Counted from the first letter of the stretch, positions 8,733 through 17,732 are shown. The stretch: 64,000 nt of DNA from Streptomyces sp. NL15-2K (GCF_030551255.1 NZ_CP130630.1:10787001-10851000); one strand, 5' to 3'. Notes: a model not told the origin generated them from the letters alone. Made by a program: numbers and translations.

Positions 8733-9452
8733 GTGACGACCACACGCAGAGCTTTCGGAGTCTTGACGGCGGGTGCAGTCCTCGCGGCCCTCGCCCCCAC
8801 GCCGGCCAACGCGACGCCCGGCCACCGGCGCGGCCGGCTCATCGCCCGCGACGACTTCCGGCACGGCCTCGACCGGTGGGCCGTCGAACTCCAGGACGGC
8901 GGCACCGTCACCGCCTCCCGGGGTGTGCTGGAGATCGACGTGCCGAGCGGGGCGACGGTCTGGTTCAAGAAGAGACTCGAAGGGCCGTACGTCCTGGAGT
9001 ACACCGCCACGCCGGTGTCCGAGGGCGGCGTCAACGACCGCGTCTCGGACCTCAACAATTTCTGGAACGCCGTCGACGTCCGCTCCCCGGACGACCTCTT
9101 CGCCACCCATCGGGGCGGGGCGCTGGCGGAGTACGACTACCTGAAGACGTATTACTCCGGATACGGCGCCAACTACAACACCACCACCCGGCTGCGCCGT
9201 TACATCGGCGAGGCGGGCGTCCGTCCGCTGGTGTTCGACTACACCGAGCCGCTGCTCGTGGCGAACCGGCCGCACCGCGTTCGTATCGTCTCCGACGGCT
9301 GGACGGTCCAGTGGTGGAACAACGGGCGGCTCGTCTTCGATTACACCGACCCGGAGCCGTACGCAGAAGGGCACTTCGCCTTCCGGACGGTGTGGAGCCA
9401 CTTCCGGGTCAGCGGCTTCCGGGTATGGCGATGGATGCCTGAACACCGCTGA
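8733..9452 (+). CDS. Secreted DUF6250-type protein, probably polysaccharide-active
   Basis: 239 residues with an N-terminal export signal of Tat-like form (TTTRRAFGVLTAGAVLAALA, then a signal-peptidase region PANA). The mature part is a beta-sandwich-type domain rich in aromatic residues (VWFKKRLEGPYVLEYTAT, DLNNFWNAVD, KTYYSGYGANYNTTTRLRRY). I recognise it as the DUF6250 group found with rhamnogalacturonan-degrading enzymes; the catalytic role is not certain from sequence. The GTG start has GGAGG seven bases upstream. A LacI-like operator in the leader supports a carbohydrate-linked role. Confidence 0.7.
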   Translation: MTTTRRAFGVLTAGAVLAALAPTPANATPGHRRGRLIARDDFRHGLDRWAVELQDGGTVTASRGVLEIDVPSGATVWFKKRLEGPYVLEYTATPVSEGGVNDRVSDLNNFWNAVDVRSPDDLFATHRGGALAEYDYLKTYYSGYGANYNTTTRLRRYIGEAGVRPLVFDYTEPLLVANRPHRVRIVSDGWTVQWWNNGRLVFDYTDPEPYAEGHFAFRTVWSHFRVSGFRVWRWMPEHR

Positions 9453-9564
9453 TCAGCGGCCTATTCCGGGCTTGACCAATCCTTGAAGAGTGGCTTATCT
9501 CACCGCCCGTCAATCCTTTCCTACGGTCGCGTAGCTCACATCCGAAGGTGAATCATGGCCCGAT

Positions 9565-10383
9565 GTGGCAGACGATTCGAAGAATGACAACAGCTCAGTG
9601 ATCGGGTCGTACGTGGCGGTGGGGGACAGCTTCACCGAGGGCGTCGGCGACCCCGGCCCCGACGGGGCGTTCGTCGGATGGGCCGACCGGTTCGCGGTAC
9701 TGCTCGCGGACCGGCGGCCCGAAGGCGATTTCAAATACACGAATCTCGCCGTGCGCGGCAAGCTGCTCGACCAGATCGTGGCGGACCAGGTTCGGCAGGC
9801 GATCGAACTCGCGCCGGACCTTATGTCGTTCTGCGCCGGGGGCAACGACATCATCCGGCCCGGCACCGACCCCGACGAGGTCGCCGAGCGCTTCGAGCGG
9901 GCGATCGTCCGGCTCACCGCCGTCGCCGGCACGGTGATGGTGACGACCGGCTTCGACACCCGTGGCGTCCCCGTGCTCAGGCACCTGCGCGGCAAGATCG
10001 CCACCTACAACGGGCATGTGCGGGCCATCGCGGACCGGTACGGCTGCCCGGTGCTCGACCTGTGGTCCCTGAAGTCCGTCCAGGACCGCCGGGCCTGGGA
10101 CGACGACCGGCTTCACCTCTCTGCCGAGGGGCACACGCGCGTGGCGCTGCGCGCCGGGCAGGTCCTCGGCCTGGAGATCCCGGCCGACCCGGAACAGCCC
10201 TGGCCCCCGCTCCCGCAGCGCGGCACGCTCGAGGTGCGGCGGGACGACGTCCACTGGGCGCGCGAGTACCTGGTGCCGTGGATCGGCCGCCGACTGCGTG
10301 GGGAGTCGTCGGGGGACCATGTGACGGCCAAGGGCAGGCTGTCGCCGGACGACATCAAGACGCGGATCGCTTCGGTGGCTTGA
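9565..10383 (+). CDS. SGNH/GDSL-family esterase or lipase
   Basis: 272 residues. Block I VAVGDSFTEG carries the nucleophilic serine, block III GGNDI the oxyanion asparagine, and block V DDRLHLSAEGH the catalytic Asp-His pair, so the enzyme should be active. No signal peptide. The GTG start at 9565 gives the conserved start but lacks a well-placed ribosome-binding site. The best one (GAAGG at 9544-9548) serves an ATG at 9555 in another frame that opens only ten codons (MARCGRRFEE), so a small insertion may have displaced the original start. A possible promoter is TTGACC (9472) and TATCTC (9496). Confidence 0.85.
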   Translation: MADDSKNDNSSVIGSYVAVGDSFTEGVGDPGPDGAFVGWADRFAVLLADRRPEGDFKYTNLAVRGKLLDQIVADQVRQAIELAPDLMSFCAGGNDIIRPGTDPDEVAERFERAIVRLTAVAGTVMVTTGFDTRGVPVLRHLRGKIATYNGHVRAIADRYGCPVLDLWSLKSVQDRRAWDDDRLHLSAEGHTRVALRAGQVLGLEIPADPEQPWPPLPQRGTLEVRRDDVHWAREYLVPWIGRRLRGESSGDHVTAKGRLSPDDIKTRIASVA

Positions 10384-10391
10384 GGATGGTG

Positions 10392-10427
10392 CGGATGCCC
10401 GGCGGGTTGGCACCGGCCGGGCATCCG
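10392..10427 (+). terminator. Hairpin between convergent SGNH and TetR genes
   Basis: CGGATGCCCGG (10392-10402) pairs perfectly with CCGGGCATCCG (10417-10427) around a 14-base loop, ten bases after the SGNH stop. No T tract. Confidence 0.6.
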
Positions 10428-10502
10428 GGGGGTTGGGTGGCTCGCCTTGCTGACGGCGGGCAAGGAGCCCACCGGCCTCTTCGTCAACGCCTCCCGGCCC
10501 AC

Positions 10503-10597
10503 GGCCTGTCCGGCGGATCACGCCACGGACGCGGGCACCCGGTCACCTGGGTTGAGCGGCTCCGCCGATTTCCCGTGACCTGATCCCACGGGCAGGC
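10503..10597. repeat. Palindrome-ended miniature repeat, copy 1
   Basis: Left end GGCCTGTCCGGCGGATCA (10503-10520) is the exact reverse complement of 59248-59265, the right end of a second copy. Toward the right side both copies share CGCCGATTTCC followed by GACCTGATCC (10563-10586 and 59230-59253); the right terminus here is diverged (CACGGGCAGGC). The organisation resembles a MITE or IS-derived terminal fragment. It overlaps the 3' end of the TetR gene and supplies its last 15 or so codons. Confidence 0.5.
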
Positions 10598-11187
10598 TCC
10601 AGCCCCAGTTCCCGGGCCAGCGCCTCGTCCACCCAGTCCTGCGCCCGCGACCGCGACACCGCCCCCGCGTAGGACGTCAGCTGCACGGCGAGCCCGTCGA
10701 GCATGGCTGTCAGGCGCAGGGCCGTGCCGCCCGGATCGGGGCAGTGGAACTCGCCCGCGGCCACGCCCTCGGCGATCACCTCGGCGATCGCCGCCTTCCA
10801 CCGTCTGTCGAGGTCCCGCGTGACCTCCTGCAGCGCGGGCTCCCGCAGTGCCGCCGCCCAGCCCTCTATCCACAGCCGCCAGCCCTTGGCCTGGCCCGTC
10901 GGGGCGTACCAGCGCACGGCCGCGCGCAGTCGGCGCAGTGCCGTCGTGCGGCGGCCCAGCAGCTTGCGCAGATGGGCGAGATCGCCCTCGGCCGCGTACG
11001 TGAACGCGGCGGCGACCAGCTTCTCCTTGGTGGAGAAGTGATAGAGCACCAGGGCGTTGCTCACGCCGAGCGCCGAGGCCACGTCGGCGATCCTGACCGC
11101 CGCCACGCCCCGCGCCTCGATCTGCTCGATGGCGGCCCGCAGCAGCTCCTCACGCCGCTCCGCCACGCTCAACCGCACTCTCACCAC
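10543..11187 (-). CDS. TetR-family regulator
   Basis: 214 residues. N-terminal TetR helix-turn-helix about residues 12-58, including RIADVASALGVSNALVLYHF and STKEKLVAAAF. The C-terminal ligand domain begins around residue 65 and ends near ELGLEP; the tail RGIRSREIGGAAQPR is encoded inside a dispersed repeat and is probably not native. The GTG at 11187 starts the frame. A near-perfect 20-bp palindrome at 12857-12876, in front of the neighbouring ELFV dehydrogenase, is a candidate target. Confidence 0.85.
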   Translation of the reverse strand: MVRVRLSVAERREELLRAAIEQIEARGVAAVRIADVASALGVSNALVLYHFSTKEKLVAAAFTYAAEGDLAHLRKLLGRRTTALRRLRAAVRWYAPTGQAKGWRLWIEGWAAALREPALQEVTRDLDRRWKAAIAEVIAEGVAAGEFHCPDPGGTALRLTAMLDGLAVQLTSYAGAVSRSRAQDWVDEALARELGLEPARGIRSREIGGAAQPR

Positions 11188-11249
11188 GCCGTCAGCCTAT
11201 TCCGTCGGCGGGGGCGGTGGCGGAGGGAGGCCGACTGCTTCGCTGGGGC

Positions 11250-11520
11250 GGATCGGGGTGCGGGGGTTGGAGTTCCTCCGAGGGGCGGGGATGGGGCCCT
11301 GGGAGGGGTGCGGGGATGGGAGCTCCTCCGGGGTCGGGCACGGAGCCCCGGGGGGGGCGTGCGGGGATTGGAGTTCCCCCCGGGGTCGGGCACGGAGCCC
11401 CGGGGGGCGTGCAGGGATTGGAGTCCCTCCGGGGCCGGGGCTGGGGCACGGAGCGCAGGGAAGGGGGGCAGGGGACGGAGTCCCTGCCGGGGTTGGGGCG
11501 GAGCCCCAGGACGAGGGTCA
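11250..11520 (+). repeat. GC-rich imperfect tandem repeats in the TetR-dehydrogenase gap
   Basis: The 430-base gap between the TetR and dehydrogenase genes holds about five degenerate units of roughly 55-60 bases built around GGGCACGGAGCCCCGGGG, GCGGGGATTGGAGTTCC and similar. Open frames through it are repetitive (RGAGMGPWEGCGDGSS-type) and have no ribosome-binding sites, so I read it as noncoding. Repeats of this kind are common downstream of Streptomyces genes. Confidence 0.6.
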
Positions 11521-11620
11521 CCTCATGGTCGACCGAGTCGGGCGGCAGGTGGGCGAAGGCCGGGGGTTCAGGGGCGCGAGCCCTCTGGCCGGGGCGAACG
11601 GGCGGAGCCACCGGAGATCC

Positions 11621-12799
11621 TCACCGGTACCATCCGAACCGCTCGGCGATCACCGGCAGCCGGTCCGCGACGAGGGCGTGGGCGGCGGCCCTGGGGGTCG
11701 TTCCGTCGGCCTCCGCGCGGGCCAGCATCTGCTCGACCAGGGCGCGCATCGAGCGGCGCGTATGGGCGAACGCCGCCTCCGCGTCCGCGCCGATGTCGCC
11801 GAACAGCGTCCACCACCACCAGGCGTTCGTCCCGGAGTTGACGACGACGTCCGGCAGCACGGTGACACCGCGCGCGGCCAGCAGTTCCTCCGCCTCGGGC
11901 AGGACCGGCATGTTGGCCGCCTCGACGATCCAGCGGGCGCCGATCCGCTCCTGGTTCGACGAGTCGATCGTGTACGAGACCGCCGCGGGCACCAGCACTT
12001 CCGCGTCGGCGGACAACCAGGCCTCACCCGGCAGTTCGCGGTCCTCGGGGCGCAGTACCGAGCGGTCCACGGTGCCGTACGCGTCCCGCCCGGCCAGCAG
12101 CGCCTCGACGTCGAGCCCGGCCGGGTTGGCGATCGTGCCCTTGATGTCGGCGACGGCCACGACCGTGAGTCCCGCGCGCGTGAGGAAGCGTGCCGTGGCC
12201 CCGCCCATGGTGCCCAGGCCCTGCACGGCGACCCGCGTGCCCTGGTACGGCACACCGGCCCGGTCCAGGGCCGCGAGCGCAGACTCGGCGACCCCGCAGC
12301 CGCCGACCAGTTCGTCGAGCCCGATGCCGTCCACCTCGACCGCGAAGGCGTCCGCCAGGCGCCGCCGCGCCGCGGCCTCGTCGTCGAGCAACGGATACAC
12401 GGCCTGGACGGACGACACGAGCCCCGCCTCGGCGGCCGCCCGGTCCACCAGGTCCTGGGTCAGACCGAGGTCCTCGCCCGTCGTCCACATGCTCTCGATG
12501 TACGGCCGCATGGCGCGCAGGTACCGCACCAGGAGGCCGTACGCCCCCGGGTCCCGCGGATCGCAGTCGATGCCGCCCTTCGCGCCGCCCAAGGGGACGT
12601 AACGGCCCTCGGGGTTGTAATGCAGGGCCTCCTTCATGGTCATCCCGCGGGCGAGCCCGGTGACCTCCCCCAGGGTGCAGCCAGGGCGCATGCGCAGCCC
12701 GCCGCTGGACACGCCGCGCACCAGCCGGTCGACGACCAGGAAACCCTGGCGGCCGGTGAGGTGGTCGGTCCAGGTGAGCGACATCAGCGGGGCGGTCAT
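11621..12799 (-). CDS. Glu/Leu/Phe/Val-family dehydrogenase
   Basis: 392 residues. N-terminal dimerisation/substrate domain with MTMKEALHYNPEG and the glycine-rich catalytic segment PLGGAKGGIDCDP, followed by a Rossmann domain VAVQGLGTMGGATARFL and the asparagine motif DVVVNSGTNAWW. The family deaminates amino acids oxidatively with NAD(P). Length and motifs fit an ELFV enzyme but do not settle whether glutamate, leucine or valine is the substrate. The leader region contains a TetR-type palindrome 58 bases upstream of the ATG. Confidence 0.85.
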   Translation of the reverse strand: MTAPLMSLTWTDHLTGRQGFLVVDRLVRGVSSGGLRMRPGCTLGEVTGLARGMTMKEALHYNPEGRYVPLGGAKGGIDCDPRDPGAYGLLVRYLRAMRPYIESMWTTGEDLGLTQDLVDRAAAEAGLVSSVQAVYPLLDDEAAARRRLADAFAVEVDGIGLDELVGGCGVAESALAALDRAGVPYQGTRVAVQGLGTMGGATARFLTRAGLTVVAVADIKGTIANPAGLDVEALLAGRDAYGTVDRSVLRPEDRELPGEAWLSADAEVLVPAAVSYTIDSSNQERIGARWIVEAANMPVLPEAEELLAARGVTVLPDVVVNSGTNAWWWWTLFGDIGADAEAAFAHTRRSMRALVEQMLARAEADGTTPRAAAHALVADRLPVIAERFGWYR

Positions 12800-12856
12800 G
12801 CGGTCTCCCGGGGACGACGAGCCTCTGGGGCCGCGGGCTGCCCGTCACAGGCTGGT

Positions 12857-12876
12857 TACTGAATCGCGAGTCAGTA
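12857..12876. promoter_or_regulatory. 20-bp TetR-type palindrome between divergent genes
   Basis: TACTGAATCGCGAGTCAGTA is an 18/20 palindrome (arms TACTGA/TCAGTA, centre TCGCGA). It lies between the divergently transcribed ELFV dehydrogenase (start 12799) and the MBL-fold gene (start 12933). The TetR gene at 10543-11187 is the nearest candidate regulator. Confidence 0.6.
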
Positions 12877-12932
12877 TTCGGAGGGGCGCCCGCCCTGTCA
12901 ACGTGCCGAATAATCACAGGGGTGCAAACCAG

Positions 12933-14258
12933 ATGTCAGAGAAGCCGACCATAATGGAACGCCTCACCGACTCCACCTGGAGGTACACCGTGACCGGTTT
13001 CCGTTCCCCGAGCTCCGGGCTCCGTGCGCTGCTGCCCGCGGCCTTCGGCGCGGACCCGAGCGGTGAGCGCCTGGCGCGCATCCGCAGATCGCCCCACTTC
13101 AAGGACGGAGTCTTCCAGAACCCCGGGGGCGTCGCCCGCACCCCGTCCCCCTCGGCGCTGGATTTCGTGAAGGACTTCTTCGACAAGGACCAGCGGTCCC
13201 GCCGCGTCCCGAAGGGCACCGTCCCGGTGCACGCCACCACGCTCGCCGACATCGCCGAGCGCCCCGCCACCGGCCTGCGGCTGACCTGGATGGGGCACGC
13301 CAGTGTGCTGGCCGAGATCGACGGACAGCGCGTCCTGTTCGACCCCGTCTGGGGCGAGCGGTGCTCCCCCGTCCCCTTCGCCGGACCCAAGCGGCTGCAC
13401 CCGGTGCCCCTGCCGCTGGCCGCGCTCGGCCCGGTCGACGTCGTCGTCATCTCGCACGACCACTACGACCACCTGGACATGCCCACGATCAAGGCGCTGG
13501 CCGGCACCGACACGCTGTTCGCCGTCCCGCTCGGCGTCGGCGCCCACCTCGAGCGCTGGGGCGTGTCCGCCGACCGGCTGCGCGAGCTGGACTGGCACGA
13601 GGCGACGAAGGTCGGCGGACTCACCCTCACCGCCACCCCGGCCCGCCACTTCTGCGGCCGCGGCCTGCGCAACACCCAGCACACGCTGTGGGCCTCCTGG
13701 GTCGTCACCGGAGCGGAGCACCGGATCTACCACAGCGGTGACACCGGGTACTTCGAGGGCTTCAAGGACATCGGCGCCGAGCACGGCCCGTTCGACGCCA
13801 CGATGATCCAGATCGGTGCCTACAGCGACCTCTGGCCGGACATCCACATGACCCCCGAGGAGGGCACGCGCGCACACCTCGACCTCCAGGGCGGCGAGCC
13901 GCACGGCGTCCTGCTGCCGATCCACTGGGCCACCTTCAACCTGGCCGCCCACTCGTGGGCGGAGCCCGGCGAGGGCACCCTCGCGGCAGCCCGCGCGGTG
14001 GGTGCCCCGATCGCCCTGCCCCGGCCCGGCGAGCCCTTCGAGCCCACGGCGGAGACGGTCCCGGCCGAACCGTGGTGGCGAGGGGTGGCCATGGAGCCGA
14101 CCGGCGGGTGGCCGGCCGCCGAGGCGCTCACCGACGCGGCGATCAAGAAGGCGACCGACTCGGCGGCGGAAGAGCAGGCCAAAGCCGATACGGACAGTGA
14201 CGTTCGGAAGGGTGTGGGCGAGGGCACGGGAGACCCCGAAACCGTCCCGACGGGCTGA
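12933..14258 (+). CDS. MBL-fold metallohydrolase (NAPE-PLD / UlaG-like)
   Basis: 441 residues. Metallo-beta-lactamase fold with the metal motif ISHDHYDHLDMPT, an upstream LTWMGHASVLAEIDG strand and later metal ligands in TPARHFCGR and YHSGDTGYFEGF. The N-terminal extension with SPHFKDGVFQNP and the FDPVWGERCSPVPFAGPKR segment place it with the NAPE-PLD/L-ascorbate-6-phosphate lactonase-like group, whose members cleave phosphodiester or lactone bonds. The C-terminal 40 residues are charged and low-complexity. ATG 12933 was chosen; a second ATG at 12954 (MERLTD) is also possible. A textbook terminator follows. Confidence 0.85.
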   Translation: MSEKPTIMERLTDSTWRYTVTGFRSPSSGLRALLPAAFGADPSGERLARIRRSPHFKDGVFQNPGGVARTPSPSALDFVKDFFDKDQRSRRVPKGTVPVHATTLADIAERPATGLRLTWMGHASVLAEIDGQRVLFDPVWGERCSPVPFAGPKRLHPVPLPLAALGPVDVVVISHDHYDHLDMPTIKALAGTDTLFAVPLGVGAHLERWGVSADRLRELDWHEATKVGGLTLTATPARHFCGRGLRNTQHTLWASWVVTGAEHRIYHSGDTGYFEGFKDIGAEHGPFDATMIQIGAYSDLWPDIHMTPEEGTRAHLDLQGGEPHGVLLPIHWATFNLAAHSWAEPGEGTLAAARAVGAPIALPRPGEPFEPTAETVPAEPWWRGVAMEPTGGWPAAEALTDAAIKKATDSAAEEQAKADTDSDVRKGVGEGTGDPETVPTG

Positions 14259-14280
14259 GCATGGCCGGAGCGCAGTGAAC

Positions 14281-14326
14281 GGCGAGGGCCGGGGAGCGAG
14301 AAACTCCCCGGCCCTCGCCGTTTTTG
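14281..14326 (+). terminator. Strong intrinsic terminator
   Basis: GGCGAGGGCCGGGGAG (14281-14296) pairs with CTCCCCGGCCCTCGCC (14304-14319), a perfect 16-bp stem with a 7-base loop followed by GTTTTTG. It ends the MBL-fold transcription unit. Confidence 0.92.
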
Positions 14327-14587
14327 CGTGACCGCTTCTGACCAGGTCTGATCGATGGCTTGTTCTTCGGTGGCGTATCGGTGAGGGGTTTATCGGTCTG
14401 TCGTACGAAGCCTCATACCAGAGCGGGAAGCTCACCGTATGAGTTTGTCAACTGCACACCGCACATGATGCAGGTGCGACTACTGTGAGTGTCCGTCGGG
14501 CGACGCAGGGCCGAATCGGCTCTCTCGACGGACCGGATCAGGGGCGGGGCTGGCAGACGCAGCCGCGCGGCGCAGGAGGGAGTCGTG

Positions 14588-16855
14588 ATGGGGGCCGCCC
14601 CTGCTCGACGGCAGCGCACCAGGACCGGCGAACCCGGCAGGACTCACCCCAGGCCCCCCGGCCATCAGGCCCGACGGACCAGTACGACGAGGACACCGAT
14701 GTCTCACCTCCGCGCCCCGGCCGCACGCGCAGACCGCCGTGAGAGCGGGCGGCACGGCCGGCCGGCCGCCCGTGCCGTCCCCGCGCTGCCCGAGACCCAC
14801 ATACGGCCCCAGTTGCTGCGCCTCGCCGTGCTGCCGCCCGTCGCCGTCGCCCTCAGCGGCTGCGCCGCCGTCCTGTTCACCGTCCGCTCCACCGGCGCAC
14901 GCCCCAGCCTCACCCTGTGGGGGGTGCTGGCCGGCGCGGTCTCGGTGACCTGCGCGGGCATCCTGATCGCCGCCGTGGCCGCCAACCGCGCCGCCCGGTC
15001 CGTGAGCGACCGCGTCGCTGCCCTGCGCCGCAACAGCGCGCGCGGCGAGGCCGATCTGCGGGCCCTGGTCGAGGCATTGCGGCGCGGCGACGGACCGCCC
15101 CAACGCAAGTCGCGCAGCGGACCGCCCGAACACGCCGACGACTTCGAACTGCTCGCCGCCGACCTGGCCCGCGCTCACGACGGCGCCATCACCGCAGTCG
15201 TGCAGGCCGCCCAGCTCTCCAGCCAGGCGAGCAGCGAACAGAAGCTGGAGGTGTTCCTCAACCTCGCCCGGAGGCTGCAGTCGCTCGTGCACCGGGAGAT
15301 CTCCATCCTCGACGAGCTGGAGAACGAGATCGAGGACCCCGACCTCCTCAAGGGCCTCTTCCACGTCGACCATCTCGCCACCCGCATCCGCCGTCACGCC
15401 GAGAACCTCGCCGTGCTCGGCGGCGCCGGCTCGCGCCGCCAGTGGAGCAACCCGGTCTCCATGACCGAGGTGCTGCGCTCCGCCATCGCCGAGGTCGAGC
15501 AGTACTCCCGGGTCAAGCTCGTGCCGCCGATCGACGGCGAGCTGCGCGGCCACGCCGTCGCCGACGTGATCCACCTGCTGGCCGAACTCATCGAGAACGC
15601 CACGGTGTTCTCCGCCCCGCACACCCAAGTGCTGCTGCGCGCCAACCTCGTCACCTCGGGGCTCGCCGTCGAGGTGGAGGACCGCGGGCTCGGCATGCCC
15701 GTCGGCGAGCAGCAACGGATGAACGCGCTGCTCGCCGACCCGGACCAGGTCAACGTGGCCAGCCTGCTGGCGGACGGCCGCATCGGGCTGTTCGTGGTCT
15801 CACAACTCGCCAAGCGGCACGGCATCCATGTCCGCCTGCAGACCAACATCTACGGCGGGATCCAGGCCGTGCTGGTGGTGCCGCAGGCGCTGCTGGGCAC
15901 GGCGCCGGGCGCCCCCGGAGCCGTACCGCAGCCGCCGGACACCAAGGCGGAAGCAGCCGGTCCGACCGCGGCCCCGCAGCAGCGTCCGCAGCCCGGAACG
16001 GAGGTGGGAGGCCGGGGCACGCCGTCAGCCCCACCCGCCGTGCCGCGTCCGCGGCAGCCGGACACCCAGCCTCCGACGCCGCGGGAGCCCGTCCGGACGA
16101 CGCCCCCGGCGCCGAAAAACGGCGCACCGGCGCCGCTGCCCGTGCGCGGGGTCCACGAGGAGCGGCCCAATCCGGCCGAGGCCCGGCCCGGTATCAGGCC
16201 CGACCACCGGCGGATCGTCGCCGAGAACACGGCCACGCCGCCCACCCCCCGCAACAGCGCCGTGCGCGGCACCATGGGCAAGCCCCAACTGCCCCGGCGC
16301 CGGGCCCAGGAGCACATCGCGCCACAGCTGCGCGACGGACCGGCGCCGCGCCAGGACCCCGCAGACCTGGCCGGTCACGACCCGGGTCTGATGGCGGCCT
16401 TCCAACGAGGCATCGGACTCGCCGAGGCCCAGCAGCGCCTGGAGCCGACGTACGACAAGCCGACGTACGACAAGCCGACGTACGACAAGCCCGCCTACGA
16501 CGAACCTGTGTACGACGAACCCGCGTACGGCAAGCCCGCGTACGACGAACCGGCGACGCGAACGGAGTCGGTTTACCGGGAGTCGGCGCGTCGCGAATCG
16601 ACACAGGCGACCCATGGGGGCACCGCACATCGCGGGGCGATCCCCATAGGGCCGACGCCCATGGGTTCGGCCCACACGGATGCCGGCCCGGCCTCCTCCG
16701 ACCGGGGATCGGCCTCCATGGAGCCCGCGCATATGGATTCCCCGCACATGGAGTCCCCCCAGGCGCGCGGTCTGCGGGGCAGCGTCTCCGCGCCCGGTCT
16801 CGACCTCGACCTCGACCACACCACCCGGCACGACGGGAGCGCACCCGCCGGATGA
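14588..16855 (+). CDS. cvnA: Conservon sensor histidine-kinase-like protein (CvnA type)
   Basis: 755 residues. Two N-terminal hydrophobic helices (about residues 80-100 and 112-135) precede a cytoplasmic part with a nitrate/sulfonate-sensor-like helical region and an HATPase_c domain (LAELIENATVFSAPH N-box, EVEDRGLGM, ADGRIGLFVVSQLAKRHG). The last 300 residues are proline-rich and disordered, ending with a seven-fold YDKP-type repeat. In conservons the A protein is membrane-bound and works with the Roadblock B, DUF742 C and GTPase D proteins. ATG 14588 follows AGGAGG by eight bases. The stop overlaps an ATG that could start a longer CvnB. Confidence 0.9.
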   Translation: MGAAPARRQRTRTGEPGRTHPRPPGHQARRTSTTRTPMSHLRAPAARADRRESGRHGRPAARAVPALPETHIRPQLLRLAVLPPVAVALSGCAAVLFTVRSTGARPSLTLWGVLAGAVSVTCAGILIAAVAANRAARSVSDRVAALRRNSARGEADLRALVEALRRGDGPPQRKSRSGPPEHADDFELLAADLARAHDGAITAVVQAAQLSSQASSEQKLEVFLNLARRLQSLVHREISILDELENEIEDPDLLKGLFHVDHLATRIRRHAENLAVLGGAGSRRQWSNPVSMTEVLRSAIAEVEQYSRVKLVPPIDGELRGHAVADVIHLLAELIENATVFSAPHTQVLLRANLVTSGLAVEVEDRGLGMPVGEQQRMNALLADPDQVNVASLLADGRIGLFVVSQLAKRHGIHVRLQTNIYGGIQAVLVVPQALLGTAPGAPGAVPQPPDTKAEAAGPTAAPQQRPQPGTEVGGRGTPSAPPAVPRPRQPDTQPPTPREPVRTTPPAPKNGAPAPLPVRGVHEERPNPAEARPGIRPDHRRIVAENTATPPTPRNSAVRGTMGKPQLPRRRAQEHIAPQLRDGPAPRQDPADLAGHDPGLMAAFQRGIGLAEAQQRLEPTYDKPTYDKPTYDKPAYDEPVYDEPAYGKPAYDEPATRTESVYRESARRESTQATHGGTAHRGAIPIGPTPMGSAHTDAGPASSDRGSASMEPAHMDSPHMESPQARGLRGSVSAPGLDLDLDHTTRHDGSAPAG
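16448..16552 (+). repeat. Seven in-frame 15-bp units in the CvnA tail
   Basis: Units read TYDKP three times, then AYDEP, VYDEP, AYGKP and AYDEP. The first three are nearly identical at DNA level (ACGTACGACAAGCCG), so copy number is likely to vary between strains. They lie in the disordered C-terminal region of the conservon kinase-like protein. Confidence 0.9.
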
Positions 16856-16923
16856 GTACCCCCACGCCCACCCCCACCCCCAGCGCTCCCGCAGACCTTC
16901 GTACCTCAAGGAGTCGATCCACC

Positions 16924-17358
16924 ATGGCGAGCGAAGCGCCGACCGGCCATGTATCCGATCTCGACTGGCTGATGAGCGGCCTCGTGCAGCGCGTACCGCA
17001 CACCATCAGCGCGGTCCTGCTGTCCTGCGACGGGCTCGTGAAGTCGGTCCACGGACTCGACCCGGACAGCGCCGACCACCTGGCCGCCCTGGCCTCCGGC
17101 CTCTACTCCCTCGGCCGCAGCGCGGGCGTCCGCTTCGCCGACGGCGGCGATGTCCGCCAGGTCGTCGTCGAACTCGACTCGACTCTGCTGTTCGTCACGA
17201 CCGCCGGCTCCGGCACCTGCCTCGCCGTCCTCGCCGGCCGCGAGGCCGACGCGGCCGTGCTCGGCTACGAGATGGCGATGCTGGTCAAGAGCGTCCGCCC
17301 CTACCTGGTGACCGCACCCCGGCAGCACACCGTCGAACCCACGGCGATGAGGCCTTGA
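16924..17358 (+). CDS. cvnB: Roadblock/LC7-domain protein (CvnB type)
   Basis: 144 residues with the Roadblock/LC7 fold starting at DLDWLMSGLVQRVPH and continuing through ISAVLLSCDGLVKS and LAVLAGREADAAVLGYEMA. In conservons this protein interacts with the kinase-like CvnA and the GTPase CvnD, probably as a GTPase-activating partner. The start at 16924 has AAGGAG ten bases upstream. The ATG at 16852, overlapping the cvnA stop, would add a 24-residue Thr-Pro-Ser leader. Confidence 0.9.
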   Translation: MASEAPTGHVSDLDWLMSGLVQRVPHTISAVLLSCDGLVKSVHGLDPDSADHLAALASGLYSLGRSAGVRFADGGDVRQVVVELDSTLLFVTTAGSGTCLAVLAGREADAAVLGYEMAMLVKSVRPYLVTAPRQHTVEPTAMRP

Positions 17359-17360
17359 GC

Positions 17361-17732
17361 GTGACGGCAGCCGGCGACGGGCCCTGGCTCGACGACGCGG
17401 CCGGACGGCTCGTGCGCCCCTTCACGGTCAGCAACGGCCGCACCCGGCCCACCATCGCGTTCGACCTGTTGTCGCACGTGATGGCCACGGGAGCCACCCC
17501 TCTCGGCTACCTCGGCCCCGAGCACGCGCAGGCGCTCGAGCTGTGCCGCGCCCCCGTCTCGGTCGCCGAGGTCGCCGCCCAACTGAAGCTGCCGGCGGTG
17601 GTCACCAAGGTGCTGCTGTCGGACCTCGTCGACTGCGGGGCGCTGACCACCAAGCCCCCCGAGTTCCACCACAACCCGACTGACCGGGCCCTTCTGGAGG
17701 CAGTGCTCGATGGACTACGACGACAGCTCTGA
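17361..17732 (+). CDS. cvnC: DUF742 protein (CvnC type)
   Basis: 123 residues. DUF742 hallmark LVRPFTVSNGRTRP at the N-terminus and a winged-helix-like segment APVSVAEVAAQLKLPAVVTKVLLSDL. Third gene of the conservon. The GTG starts two bases after the cvnB stop, and the 3' end overlaps cvnD by 23 bases, indicating tight translational coupling. Confidence 0.9.
   Translation: MTAAGDGPWLDDAAGRLVRPFTVSNGRTRPTIAFDLLSHVMATGATPLGYLGPEHAQALELCRAPVSVAEVAAQLKLPAVVTKVLLSDLVDCGALTTKPPEFHHNPTDRALLEAVLDGLRRQL

Noticed and set aside
11192..11611. Proline/arginine-rich minus-strand frame in the TetR-dehydrogenase gap
   Set aside because: Composition follows the DNA tandem repeats; no start signal.
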